Positions 41,343 to 49,114 are shown, counted from the first letter of the stretch. The stretch is DNA of 64,000 nt from Thermophilibacter provencensis (GCF_900128445.1 NZ_LT671417.1:1226769-1290768), one strand, 5' to 3'. The notes: generated by a model from the letters alone, not told the origin. Numbers and translations: made by a program.

Positions 41343-42125
41343 TTGAGTGCGACTGACACCCCCCAGAGCTCCATCGCGGTGCTCATCGACTACGAGAACC
41401 TCGCCCTCGGCACCGGCAGGCGCAAGCGCAACGGCCACCAGGAGCCGGGCCCGCTCCCCGACGTGAAGCTCATACTCGAGCGCCTTGTCGACAAGGGGCG
41501 CATCACGGCCAAGCGCGCCTACTGCGACTGGCAGCGCTTCACCGATGCCATCACGCCCCTCCACGAGCTCGGAATCGAGCTCATAGAGATTCCCGACCGC
41601 GCCTACACCGGCAAGAACTCCGCTGACATCCGCCTCGCGGTGGACGCGATGGAGATCTGCCTCACCAAGGACCACATCGACACCTTCGCCATCCTGTCCG
41701 GCGACTCGGACTTCTCGCCGCTCGTCGCCAAGCTCAAGGAGTTCGGCAAGACCGTGATCGGCGTGGGCATGAAGGAGGCCACGAGCACCCTTCTGGCCGA
41801 GGTCTGCGACGAGTTCATCTTCTACGAGGACATCACGCGCGGCCCGGGCATCCCCGACTTCCAGGGCAAGGTCCCCAAGGAGCGGGAGAAGTGCTACCAG
41901 CTGCTCTTCGAGACCATCGACGCGCTGCAGCGCGAAAGCGACTCGTTCATCCTCGCCTCGCGCCTCAAGGACACCATGAAGCGCAAGCGCCCGCAGTTCT
42001 CGGAGGCGTCGTACGGCTACCGCTCGTTCACGGCGCTTCTGCGCGAGGCGTCCAAGCTCGGGTTCATAGACATCCACCAGGACCCCAAGAGCGGCACGGC
42101 CGTGGTCGACGGGTTCAGCGAGTAG
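41343..42125 (+). CDS. NYN domain and OST-HTH/LOTUS RNA-binding protein
   Basis: 260 aa, TTG 41343 (AAGGAG at 41328 is 9 nt before it). Residues 10-150 form a NYN PIN-like nuclease fold: AVLIDYENLALG, ITAKRAYCDWQRF, KNSADIRLAVDAMEICL, and FAILSGDSDFSPLVAKLKEF contain the acidic metal-binding residues. Residues about 180-258 resemble an OST-HTH/LOTUS domain (QLLFETIDALQRESD, FSEASYGYRSFTALL, FIDIHQDPKSGTAVV). The combination suggests a cytoplasmic RNase or RNA-binding factor. Followed by a HEAT-like protein 31 bp downstream. Confidence 0.85.
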   Translation: MSATDTPQSSIAVLIDYENLALGTGRRKRNGHQEPGPLPDVKLILERLVDKGRITAKRAYCDWQRFTDAITPLHELGIELIEIPDRAYTGKNSADIRLAVDAMEICLTKDHIDTFAILSGDSDFSPLVAKLKEFGKTVIGVGMKEATSTLLAEVCDEFIFYEDITRGPGIPDFQGKVPKEREKCYQLLFETIDALQRESDSFILASRLKDTMKRKRPQFSEASYGYRSFTALLREASKLGFIDIHQDPKSGTAVVDGFSE

Positions 42126-42156
42126 GTTCGGCTTTACAAGCAAGGGAGTTGGGAAC

Positions 42157-42720
42157 ATGGCAGATACCGCAGCTACCGAGGTCTCCGGCCTCGTTGAGGA
42201 GCTCTCCGGCGCGAGCAGGCGCCGCCGCCAGGAGGTCGCACACACGCTCGCGCTCGTGGCGCGCAGCAGGCCCGAGACGCTTCTCCCGCACGTCGACGCG
42301 CTCGTGGACGCGCTCTTCCGCCCCGAGGCGCAGACGCGCTGGGAGGTGCTCGACGCCCTCTCCGCCATCGCCGAGAAGGACCCGGACAGCGTGACGGGCG
42401 CCTTCGACGGAGCCGAGGCGTCGCTCTTCGACGACGGGTCGGCCACGGTGCGGCTTGCCGCCTTCGTCTTCCTGTGCCGCCTCGGCGCGAGCTCGCCCGA
42501 GCGCTCCGACGAGGTGTGGCCCCTCATCGACGAGGCCATCCAGTGCTATCACGGTGACGCCGAGTACCGCGACATGCTCGCCGCGCTGCTCGCCCTCGCC
42601 CAGGGGAACGCCTCCGACGCCACGAGAAAGGCGCTCGCCGCGCGCGTGAAGTTCGACTCCGAGAGCGGCTCTGGCTACATCAAGTCCTTCTCGGCGGAGA
42701 TCGTTCAGGCTCTTTCATAG
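42157..42720 (+). CDS. HEAT-repeat-like helical protein
   Basis: 187 aa, ATG 42157 (SD AAGGGAG). All-helical, with repeated units of about 40 residues: LVEELSGASRRRRQEVAHTL, LLPHVDALVDALFRPEAQTR then WEVLDALSAIAEKDPDS, and SATVRLAAFVFLCRLGASSP. This is the alpha-solenoid pattern of HEAT proteins. No enzyme motif. It probably scaffolds a partner, perhaps the NYN/LOTUS protein encoded just upstream; that link rests on spacing only. Confidence 0.72.
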   Translation: MADTAATEVSGLVEELSGASRRRRQEVAHTLALVARSRPETLLPHVDALVDALFRPEAQTRWEVLDALSAIAEKDPDSVTGAFDGAEASLFDDGSATVRLAAFVFLCRLGASSPERSDEVWPLIDEAIQCYHGDAEYRDMLAALLALAQGNASDATRKALAARVKFDSESGSGYIKSFSAEIVQALS

Positions 42721-42822
42721 CTTGTGGGGGCCGCGAGGAGCGCGGCCGCGCGGGAGTAGAATCAGACGAATTGATTGTGGTGGCCGCGCCCGGGCGGGCG
42801 CGGCCGAGGTGAGGGGAGACCC

Positions 42823-43734
42823 ATGGCAGACAAGAACAGCACCGCGGGCGAGAAGAACTCGCCGCTCTCGACCGCAGACGGGAAGGGTCGGGGGCTCGGC
42901 ACGCCGGCGTGGGTGGCCATCTGCGTGGTGGTGCTCGTGGTGGGCGTGCTCTGCGGCCACTTCCTGCTCGGCGGCGCCGGAGCGGGCGCGTCTGCCGGCG
43001 TGGCGCTTGCGGGCAAGACGACGCTCTCCGAGCAGGAGCTTGACAGCACCATCGCCACCTATACCTACAACGGCCAGACGACGGGCATCACCGCGCGCGA
43101 GGTCATCGAGCAGAACTCGAGCGTCGAGGACGCCGCCAACGAGGACGGCACCTACAACGTGCCCACGGCTAACGACGTCGTGACCTACGCGCAGAACGCG
43201 GTGGTCCTGGCCGACGCCGCGGCGCAGGGCGCCACGGTCTCGGACGACGAGGTGTCGGCCTTCGCCGAGCAGATGTTCGGCACGAGCGACTACGCCACCA
43301 TCGCGAGCAACTACGGCATCGACGAGGAGATCGCCAAGGCGACCATCGCCGACTCCGCGACGATGTCCAAGCTGCGCGACTCGGTGGTCTCCACGCCGCT
43401 GCCCGACGCGCCGACGGCGCCTACCGAGCCCGAGGAGGGCGCGGAGGACACCCCGACGGCCGACTATGCGAGCTACATCATCGAGCTTCTCGGCGACGAG
43501 TGGGACTCCGAGGCGGGCACCTGGGCACGCCAGGACGGCGACTACTACGCCACGCTCTCGAGCTACGAGATCACCAACGACTCCGCCACCTACGCCGCGG
43601 CGGAGGCGGCCTATCAGGTGGCGTCGAACAACTACTCCGAGGTGGCCACGCAGGTGAGCGAGGAGTGGGTCGCCTACACGAGGAACCTGCTTTCCAACGC
43701 CACCGTCCAGGTGGGCTCGCTCGTGGCCTCCTAG
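42823..43734 (+). CDS. membrane-anchored extracytoplasmic protein, SurA/PrsA-like N-terminal pattern
   Basis: 303 aa from ATG 42823, SD GAGGGGAGAC. One membrane helix (residues 29-53, WVAICVVVLVVGVLCGHFLL) after a short cytoplasmic tail. The outer part is acidic and helical; TLSEQELDSTIATYTYNG and GATVSDDEVSAFAEQMFGTS followed by IDEEIAKATI recall the SurA_N chaperone-like module, but no PPIase domain is evident. The second half has no family I recognise. Probable envelope protein; low certainty on function. Confidence 0.65.
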   Translation: MADKNSTAGEKNSPLSTADGKGRGLGTPAWVAICVVVLVVGVLCGHFLLGGAGAGASAGVALAGKTTLSEQELDSTIATYTYNGQTTGITAREVIEQNSSVEDAANEDGTYNVPTANDVVTYAQNAVVLADAAAQGATVSDDEVSAFAEQMFGTSDYATIASNYGIDEEIAKATIADSATMSKLRDSVVSTPLPDAPTAPTEPEEGAEDTPTADYASYIIELLGDEWDSEAGTWARQDGDYYATLSSYEITNDSATYAAAEAAYQVASNNYSEVATQVSEEWVAYTRNLLSNATVQVGSLVAS

Positions 43735-43744
43735 CGGGGCGCGC

Positions 43745-44935
43745 GTGCGCGTCTGCGTGAGCGCCTGCCTGCTCGGCGAGCCCGTCCGCTACGATGGGGG
43801 AGCCAAGCCGACGGGCGAGGTCATGGAACTTGCGTCAAAGACCGAGGCCTGCCGCGTCTGCCCCGAGCGCGCGGCGGGCCTCCCGTGTCCCCGGCCTCCG
43901 GCCGAGCGGGTTGGGGGGCGCGTCCTTCTCGCCACGGGCGAGGACGTGACGGGGGCGTTCGCCCGCGGCGCCGAGGCCTGCGCCGCCTCGGTCGCCCGCT
44001 TTGGGGCGACGCTCGCCGTGCTCAAGGCAAAGAGCCCGTCGTGCGGCGTCGGACTCGTCTACGATGGAACCTACTCTGGAAGACTTGTTCCGGGCCGGGG
44101 CGTCCTTGCCGACCGGCTCGCGAGGGAGGGGATCTGCATGGTCACCGAGGACACCGTCCGCGCCTGCAAGCCGAGCGTGGAGCATCCCGTCGCCATCGTG
44201 CTCGGAAGCGGGCTGGGGCATCTGGGGACGCTCGTGCGCCCGGTCCGGCGCATCGACTACCAGGACATCGACGGCTTCCCGGCCACGGCGCGCCCCGTGC
44301 CGGGGCATCGCTTCGAGGCAACGGTGGGCACGATCGACGGCGTCCCCGTGGTGGTCTATCCCGGGCGCATCCACCTCTACCAGGGCTACTCCGCCGCCGA
44401 GGTGACCTCGCTCGTGCGCCATGCGCACCATCTGGGCTGCCGCGACATCGTCTTCGCCTGCGCGACGGGCGCCGTGCCCGGCCAGGCGCACGTGGGACTG
44501 GGCATCCTCACGGACCAGGTCAACCTCACCGGCCGCAACCCGCTCGCCGAGTGGGACGGCCTGCGCGACGTGGACAGCCCCTTCGTTGACATGAACGACG
44601 CGTACTCTCCCTACCTGCGCACCATCGCCCGCGGCGTGGCCGACGACCTCGGCATCGCCGTGGAGGAGGGCGTCTATGCGGGCGTGCTCGGCCCCTGCTT
44701 CGAGACTCCGGCCGAGGTGGCGGCGCTGCGCGCGCTCGGCGTCTCCTACGTGGGCATGTCCACGGTGCTCGAGGTCATCATGGCCCGCGCCCTCGGGATG
44801 AGCGTGCTTGGCCTCACGCTTGCCGCAAACGAGTCTGGCGCCCCCTCGGTGAGCCACGACAGCGTCCTCGCGACGGCGGGGGAGTATGCCGAGGACTTCG
44901 AGCGCCTCGTGCGCGGCGTGCTGCGCCTGCTGTAG
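43745..44935 (+). CDS. DUF523 fused to purine nucleoside phosphorylase
   Basis: 396 aa from GTG 43745. Residues 1-140 are a DUF523 domain (VCVSACLLGEPVRYDGGAK, CPERAAGLPCPRPPAERV, KAKSPSCGVGLVYDGTYSG), with the family cysteines. Residues about 147-396 form a complete PNP of the trimeric class: VAIVLGSGLGHLG, VYPGRIHLYQGYS with the active His, GVLGPCFETPAEV, SYVGMSTVLEVIMARALGM and LAANESGA carrying the base-binding Asn. It cleaves purine nucleosides with phosphate. DUF523 is often found alone; here it is in the same reading frame with no stop between. Confidence 0.88.
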   Translation: MRVCVSACLLGEPVRYDGGAKPTGEVMELASKTEACRVCPERAAGLPCPRPPAERVGGRVLLATGEDVTGAFARGAEACAASVARFGATLAVLKAKSPSCGVGLVYDGTYSGRLVPGRGVLADRLAREGICMVTEDTVRACKPSVEHPVAIVLGSGLGHLGTLVRPVRRIDYQDIDGFPATARPVPGHRFEATVGTIDGVPVVVYPGRIHLYQGYSAAEVTSLVRHAHHLGCRDIVFACATGAVPGQAHVGLGILTDQVNLTGRNPLAEWDGLRDVDSPFVDMNDAYSPYLRTIARGVADDLGIAVEEGVYAGVLGPCFETPAEVAALRALGVSYVGMSTVLEVIMARALGMSVLGLTLAANESGAPSVSHDSVLATAGEYAEDFERLVRGVLRLL

Positions 44936-45008
44936 GGCCACGCGGCGCCGGGCGGCGGGCCGGGGCGCGGAAGGGGGATGCTGCGTCGCAGGGCGAGAAA
45001 AACGGGGG

Positions 45009-45037
45009 TTGCGCCGCGACCGCGCATCTCGTATAGT
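45009..45037 (+). promoter_or_regulatory. promoter of tRNA-Thr
   Basis: TTGCGC (45009-45014), 17 bp, TATAGT (45032-45037), ending 16 bp before the tRNA. Confidence 0.6.
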
Positions 45038-45053
45038 ACTTATCTGCTGATAC

Positions 45054-45129
45054 GCCAGCTTAGCTCAGTTGGTAGAGCACCGCTCTCGTAAAGCGGGGGT
45101 CACCAGTTCGAGTCTGGTAGCTGGCTCCA
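45054..45129 (+). tRNA. tRNA-Thr (anticodon CGT)
   Basis: A full cloverleaf can be drawn: acceptor GCCAGCT/AGCTGGC, D arm TAGCTCAGTTGGTAGAGCA, anticodon stem CCGCT/AGCGG with loop CTCGTAA, giving anticodon CGT at 45087-45089, T arm ACCAG-TTCGAGT-CTGGT, discriminator T and encoded CCA. Only tRNA found in the window. Confidence 0.95.
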
Positions 45130-45139
45130 GCGTAATCTC

Positions 45140-45176
45140 GCAGCCCGGAGGCCATGTGGCCCCGGGCTGCTTTCTT
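45140..45176 (+). terminator. terminator of tRNA-Thr
   Basis: GCAGCCCGG (45140-45148) pairs with CCGGGCTGC (45162-45170), followed by TTTCTT. Good intrinsic terminator 10 bp after the tRNA. Confidence 0.85.
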
Positions 45177-45240
45177 ATCTCAAGGTGGTTCAATGTGAAA
45201 AATATTGTTTGAAAATTATCATAGAGAATATTAGTGACTA

Positions 45241-45262
45241 CATGTAATAGAATAAGTACATG
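45241..45262. promoter_or_regulatory. CATGTA-N10-TACATG inverted repeat before the XRE gene
   Basis: A 6-bp inverted repeat about 65 bp before the XRE start, within an AT-rich patch (45180-45275). Candidate operator of the regulator next to it. Confidence 0.4.
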
Positions 45263-45326
45263 ACGGATTAGAGTGGAAGAGGACATGAGGGACGGACCCA
45301 GGCCGATATGAGAGGACGGGATCGCG

Positions 45327-45533
45327 ATGCCCATCGTGATGAGGCTCGACAGGATGCTCGCGCAGCGAAAGATCACCTCCAAGGAGCTCGCCGCCCGCGT
45401 GGGGGTCTCCGAGGTGACCGTGTCCTGCATCAAGCGGGGGAGGGTCCAAGGCATACGGTTTGCGCAGCTCGAGGCATTCTGCCAGGTGCTTCGCTGCAAG
45501 CCGGGGGACCTCATCGACTACGTCGAACCCTAG
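45327..45533 (+). CDS. small XRE/Cro-type HTH regulator
   Basis: 68 aa from ATG 45327. A single helix-turn-helix: LDRMLAQRKITSKELAARVG then VSEVTVSCIKRGRVQGIRF, LEAFCQVLRCKPGDLIDYVE, the usual Cro/C1 core with the Ser-Glu-Val recognition helix. No other domain. Near tRNA-Thr and in AT-rich DNA. This layout is common for regulators left by integrated elements, but no integrase is seen. Confidence 0.85.
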   Translation: MPIVMRLDRMLAQRKITSKELAARVGVSEVTVSCIKRGRVQGIRFAQLEAFCQVLRCKPGDLIDYVEP

Positions 45534-45601
45534 GGCATGCTCGGGCGGCGCTCCGTGTCCGCACGCGTCACGCATGGACGGAGGACCTTCGCGTCGCGTA
45601 T

Positions 45602-45619
45602 TGTAAGCTCTCTGTAAGC
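45602..45619. promoter_or_regulatory. paired TGTAAGC boxes upstream of pit, Pho-box-like
   Basis: TGTAAGC at 45602-45608 and again at 45613-45619, 11 bp apart start to start. On the other strand this reads GCTTACA-N4-GCTTACA, like the directly repeated TT(A/T)ACA boxes bound by PhoP in Firmicutes. It lies about 95 bp before the phosphate transporter gene. Confidence 0.4.
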
Positions 45620-45710
45620 AACGGCGAACGGAGGCCGCCTTTGGCCGCTTTTCGCGCTATTTGGGACGACCTTACGCTATCCTTATCAAGCGTTAACAAA
45701 GCTGTGACAA

Positions 45711-46799
45711 ATGGCCGCCTTGGTGGCCGGTGAGGAAGCGAGCACGCCCTTGATTAGCTTTGAACAGTTTCTCGGCGTCCTGTCGAGCAATCCCTTCCTG
45801 ATCATCGTCATGGTCCTCGTCATGGGCACTATCTTCGTCAACGGTGCCACTGATGCGGCCAACGCCATCGCCGAGCCCGTCGGAACTCGTTCCATCGACG
45901 TGGACTCGGCGATTTTTATGAGCGTCATCTGCAACTTCGTCGGCCTCGTCGCCATGTCGTTCATCTCCACCGCCGTCGCGGACACCATCTCCGGCATGGT
46001 CGACTTCGGCGGGGACTCCCATGCGGCGCTGATTGCGCTGGCCGCGGCCACGGTGGGCATCGTTACCTGGGGCCTCGGAGCCTGGGCCTTCGGCATCCCC
46101 ACCTCGGAGAGCCATGCCCTCATCGCCGGCCTCACGGGCGCCGCACTTGCGGTCTCCGGCGGCCTTGACGGCGTGAACGGCGCCGAGTGGATTAAGGTCG
46201 TCTATGGCCTCGCGCTCTCCACCGTGCTCGGCTTTCTCGCCGGCTGGGCGATCTCCAAGATCATCCCCATCGCGTGCAAGAACGCCGACCGGCGGACGGC
46301 TAACAACTTCTTCGGTCGCATGCAGGTGCTCGGCGCTGCGGGCGTGGCCCTCATGCACGGCGCGCAGGACGGCCAGAAGTTCATGTCCACCGCCATGCTC
46401 GCCATCGCGCTCTCGCTCAACATGACGGTCGGCGACATGGGCGGCTTCCCCCTCTGGATCATGGTCCTCTGTGCCGCGGTCATGGCCATCGGTACGGCCG
46501 TCGGCGGCAAAAAGATCATCAAGAAGGTCGGCATGGAGATGGTGCGCCTGGACAAGTACCAGGGGTTTGCCGCCTCCGTCTCGGCCACGGCGAGCCTGCT
46601 CATCGCCACGCTGACGGGCCTTCCCGTCTCCACCACGCACACCAAGACCGCCGCGATCATGGGCGCCGGCGCAGCCAAGGACCCCAAGTCCGTCAACTGG
46701 GGCGTCGCCAAGGAGATGGTCCTCACCTGGGTGTTCACGTTCCCGGGCTGCGGCATCATCGGCTTCATCCTCGCCAAGCTCTTCCTGGTCCTGTTCTAA
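45711..46799 (+). CDS. pit: inorganic phosphate transporter (PiT family)
   Basis: 362 aa. About ten membrane helices with the two inverted PiT signatures: GTIFVNGATDAANAIAEPVGTRSI-type at residues 40-63 (NGATDAANAI) and VALMHGAQDGQKFM at about 220, and PVSTTHTKTAAIMGAGA near 305. It imports phosphate driven by an ion gradient. ATG 45711 has no SD; TTG 45750 has GAGGAAG about 11 nt before it and may be the true start. Coupled with a DUF47 gene 43 bp downstream, the usual pit partner. Confidence 0.9.
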   Translation: MAALVAGEEASTPLISFEQFLGVLSSNPFLIIVMVLVMGTIFVNGATDAANAIAEPVGTRSIDVDSAIFMSVICNFVGLVAMSFISTAVADTISGMVDFGGDSHAALIALAAATVGIVTWGLGAWAFGIPTSESHALIAGLTGAALAVSGGLDGVNGAEWIKVVYGLALSTVLGFLAGWAISKIIPIACKNADRRTANNFFGRMQVLGAAGVALMHGAQDGQKFMSTAMLAIALSLNMTVGDMGGFPLWIMVLCAAVMAIGTAVGGKKIIKKVGMEMVRLDKYQGFAASVSATASLLIATLTGLPVSTTHTKTAAIMGAGAAKDPKSVNWGVAKEMVLTWVFTFPGCGIIGFILAKLFLVLF

Positions 46800-46842
46800 G
46801 CGCCGAGCGCGCGTTCTTCTCGCCACAGACAAAGGAGTTGCC

Positions 46843-47469
46843 ATGCCCCGCATCAAGAAGGAAGACGAGTTCTACACCATGCTCAAGGAGTTCGCCGCCC
46901 TCATCACCGAGGCCGCGAACGCGTACAATGCCATCATCGCGGAGTTCCCCGAGTCGATGAGCAGCATCCCGCAGATGAAGGTCTACGAGTCCACCTGCGA
47001 CGAGCGCGTGAAGGCCATCATGGCCAAGCTCTACACCTCCTTCATCACGCCGATCGACCGCGAGGACATCTCCTCCCTCGCCCTCGCCATGGACGACGTC
47101 GTTGACTCCATGTACGGCGTGGCGGTCCGCCTTGACCTCTTCAACCTCTCCGACCTGCGCCTCGAGGCCAAGCAGATCTCCGAGCTCACCGTGCACGCGG
47201 TGACCGAGATGCAGGAGATGATCAACCACCTGCCCGACTACAAGAAGGACCGCATCGTCCTGGAGAAGGCCATCGAGATCGGCACCGTCGAGGACGAGGG
47301 CGACACCGTCTATCAGAAAGCGCTGCGCCGCCTCTTCTCCGACGAGGAGGACGCGAGCGGCAAGTACGCGGTCAGCTGGCTGCGCATCTTCGACCGCATG
47401 GAGCTCTGCCTCGACGCGTGCGATCGCGTCTCCGGCATCGTTCGCGACATCATCATGAAGGACGCGTAG
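46843..47469 (+). CDS. DUF47 / PhoU-like protein
   Basis: 208 aa, ATG 46843, SD AAAGGAG. All-helical, PhoU-like: FYTMLKEFAALITEAANAYN, ITPIDREDISSLALAMDDVV and YGVAVRLDLFNLSDLR are the DUF47 signatures, with the metal-binding Asp/Glu residues of PhoU-related proteins. It is nearly always encoded with Pit and is thought to regulate it. Its 3' end overlaps the reading frame of the convergent XRE gene by 17 nt. Confidence 0.9.
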   Translation: MPRIKKEDEFYTMLKEFAALITEAANAYNAIIAEFPESMSSIPQMKVYESTCDERVKAIMAKLYTSFITPIDREDISSLALAMDDVVDSMYGVAVRLDLFNLSDLRLEAKQISELTVHAVTEMQEMINHLPDYKKDRIVLEKAIEIGTVEDEGDTVYQKALRRLFSDEEDASGKYAVSWLRIFDRMELCLDACDRVSGIVRDIIMKDA

Positions 47470-48253
47470 CGAGAAGAACGTCTCGCGTGTGGGGCCGCCC
47501 CGCCTGCCGGCCTCCGGGTTTCACACGAGAGTGCGCTGCGCGGAACTCTCGCTTAGAAACCCGGAGGCCGGCAGGCGGGGCGGCTTCATCCCGAGCATGT
47601 TCGTGGGGACGCTGCCCGAGGACAAGCGCCCGAGCGCCTGCATCGGCTGCGGGAGCTGCGCGGCGGTCTGCCCGCAGCAGATCGACATCCCCGGCACGCT
47701 GGCCGGGTTCGCGGAGAGGTTCGCGGGCTAGCGGCGTGCGGCGCGCATCGCGCGGCAAGAATGATGACGGGGCGGCGCCGCCCCGCGAGGGGTGCTCGTT
47801 GAGATAGCGGAGCAGGTCATAGACGTTGACGAGCTCGAGATGCCTGGTAAGGCGCCAGGAGGCGACGAGGGCGATAAGCCATGCCCCAAAGACGGCGCAA
47901 TGGAGATACGCCCATCCTTGCGTGGAGAAGACGGGGCTCAGATTCCATGCGCTGCCGGTGACGCTGACTTCGACGAACAGCGAGAAGAGCATGTTGGCCG
48001 TGAAGAGCGCGGCCAACGCCCGCGCCCTCTCGTCGGCGCGGCGCCTGATTTCCGGAACGTCGTCGCCGACGAGGGCGTCGACGGTGGTGCCGAGCTCGTT
48101 CGCCATGACCTTGAGGCTGACGATGTCGGGCAGCGTCTTGTTGCGCTCCCAGTTTGAGACGGTCTGGCGACTCACGTGACAGAGCTCGGCAAGCTGGTCC
48201 TGGCGCATGCCGGCGGCCTCGCGGTGCTCTCGTACGCGCGTGCCCACATCCAT
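47453..48253 (-). CDS. XRE regulator with two membrane helices, read-through C-terminus
   Basis: 266 aa from ATG 48253 (SD GAGGGACC). Residues 1-70 are an HTH_3 domain (GTRVREHREAAGMRQDQLAE, VSRQTVSNWERNKTLPDIVS). Helices at about 95-115 and 130-150 make it membrane-bound. After LLRYLNEHPSRGG (about residue 180) the composition turns Arg/Pro/Ala-rich, because the frame continues through the antisense of a ferredoxin-like remnant and a 28-bp hairpin to a stop at 47453. The natural C-terminus probably ended near 47710; the extra 80 or so residues look acquired. The palindrome at 48319 is its likely operator. Confidence 0.75.
   Translation of the reverse strand: MDVGTRVREHREAAGMRQDQLAELCHVSRQTVSNWERNKTLPDIVSLKVMANELGTTVDALVGDDVPEIRRRADERARALAALFTANMLFSLFVEVSVTGSAWNLSPVFSTQGWAYLHCAVFGAWLIALVASWRLTRHLELVNVYDLLRYLNEHPSRGGAAPSSFLPRDARRTPLAREPLREPGQRAGDVDLLRADRRAAPAADAGARALVLGQRPHEHARDEAAPPAGLRVSKREFRAAHSRVKPGGRQAGRPHTRDVLLATRPS
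47494..47584. repeat. 28-bp perfect hairpin repeat
   Basis: Arms 47494-47521 and 47557-47584 (GCCGCCCCGCCTGCCGGCCT ...) are exact reverse complements; the 35-nt loop contains GAGAGTGCGCTGCGCGGAACTC-like inner pairing. It lies between pit/DUF47 and the remnant gene. Similar in build to the hairpins at 9224 and 13011. Confidence 0.8.
47597..47731 (+). pseudogene. C-terminal fragment of an aldo/keto reductase-ferredoxin
   Basis: 44 codons from ATG 47597 to the stop at 47729-47731 encode LPEDKRPSACIGCGSCAAVC then PQQIDIPGTLAGFAERFAG. This is the 4Fe-4S tail at the C-terminus of one group of aldo/keto reductases. The catalytic barrel is gone; a hairpin repeat abuts the break. The opposite strand is now used by the XRE gene. 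Confidence 0.7.
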
Positions 48254-48318
48254 GGTCCCTCGCTTTCCTCGGCTGCTGACAGCGTATCCGTTGGGTGGGC
48301 GGCGTGGGTGCCGCATCG

Positions 48319-48336
48319 TGTCAAAATGCTTTGACA
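48319..48336. promoter_or_regulatory. palindromic operator between XRE and HAD genes
   Basis: TGTCAAAATGCTTTGACA (48319-48336) has 7-bp arms and a 4-bp centre. Its right arm supplies a TTGACA -35 for the plus-strand HAD gene, while the XRE gene starts 66 bp away on the other strand. It fits an operator bound by the XRE protein to control both genes. Confidence 0.55.
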
Positions 48337-48396
48337 TGCAGGTCAGCGGGGGTCTGGTACACTGACGGGGACTGCAGCCGTCCCCTTGGAGGAGCA

Positions 48397-49026
48397 ATGC
48401 CACGACCCGAGAGCCTCGACGCCGTGCTCTTTGACTTTGACGGAACGCTCTGCAACACCGAGATCGAGAACCTCTACCTGGCGCAGGACATCCTGCGTCA
48501 GATGGGCGCGGAGGTCTCGCGCGAGGAGCTCGAGGTGCTCACGGGCGGGGAGGACCGCGTGACGGTTCCGCCCATCCTCGAGCGCCATCACGTGGCGGGG
48601 ACCATCGACGACTACGAGCGCCTGCGTGACGACTGCTACCGAACGTATGCCGAGGCTTCGCTCTCGGTGGAGCCGGGGGCGACCGAGCTGCTGGACGACC
48701 TGCGGGCGCGCGGCGTCAAGGTTGGGCTCGTGTCGATGACGGTCTCGCGCTGCATCCTCACGGCGCTCGCGCGGCTGGGGATCCTGAGCCGCTTCGACGC
48801 CATCGTCTGCGGGGACATGGTCGAGAACCGCAAGCCGGCGCCCGACCCGTACCTGCGCGCGATGGAGCTTCTGGGCGTGCGCCCGTCGGCCTGCGTGGCC
48901 GTGGAGGACTCGCCGACGGGCATCGCCTCGGCGAAGGCGGCCGGCTGCTATGTCATAGCCTATACCGGATGCGACATCGTCCAAGACGTGAGCGCCGCCG
49001 ACGAGGTCATCAATTCTTTCTGCTAA
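48397..49026 (+). CDS. HAD-superfamily phosphatase (beta-phosphoglucomutase-like)
   Basis: 209 aa, ATG 48397, SD TTGGAGGAG. HAD motifs: VLFDFDGTLCNTE (motif I, nucleophile Asp), VGLVSMTVSRC (motif II), NRKPAPDPYLRAMELLG with the Lys (motif III), and VAVEDSPTGIASAKAAG (motif IV). The helical cap between motifs I and II is of the C1 type. It probably acts on a small sugar phosphate or similar; substrate unknown. Confidence 0.9.
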   Translation: MPRPESLDAVLFDFDGTLCNTEIENLYLAQDILRQMGAEVSREELEVLTGGEDRVTVPPILERHHVAGTIDDYERLRDDCYRTYAEASLSVEPGATELLDDLRARGVKVGLVSMTVSRCILTALARLGILSRFDAIVCGDMVENRKPAPDPYLRAMELLGVRPSACVAVEDSPTGIASAKAAGCYVIAYTGCDIVQDVSAADEVINSFC

Positions 49027-49029
49027 TCC

Positions 49030-49095
49030 TGACAAAGGCGACAGGGCAAGTTGTCATGAATTCCTTCATGACAACTTGCCCTGTCGCCTTTGTCA
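49030..49095. repeat. TGACAAAGG palindrome, 31-bp perfect arms
   Basis: Arms 49030-49060 and 49065-49095, loop TTCC. The arm begins TGACAAAGGCGACAGGGC. It sits between two convergent genes (HAD and threonine aldolase) and could act as a terminator for both. Confidence 0.85.
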
Positions 49096-49114
49096 ACCTT
49101 TGTCAGAAAGACCT

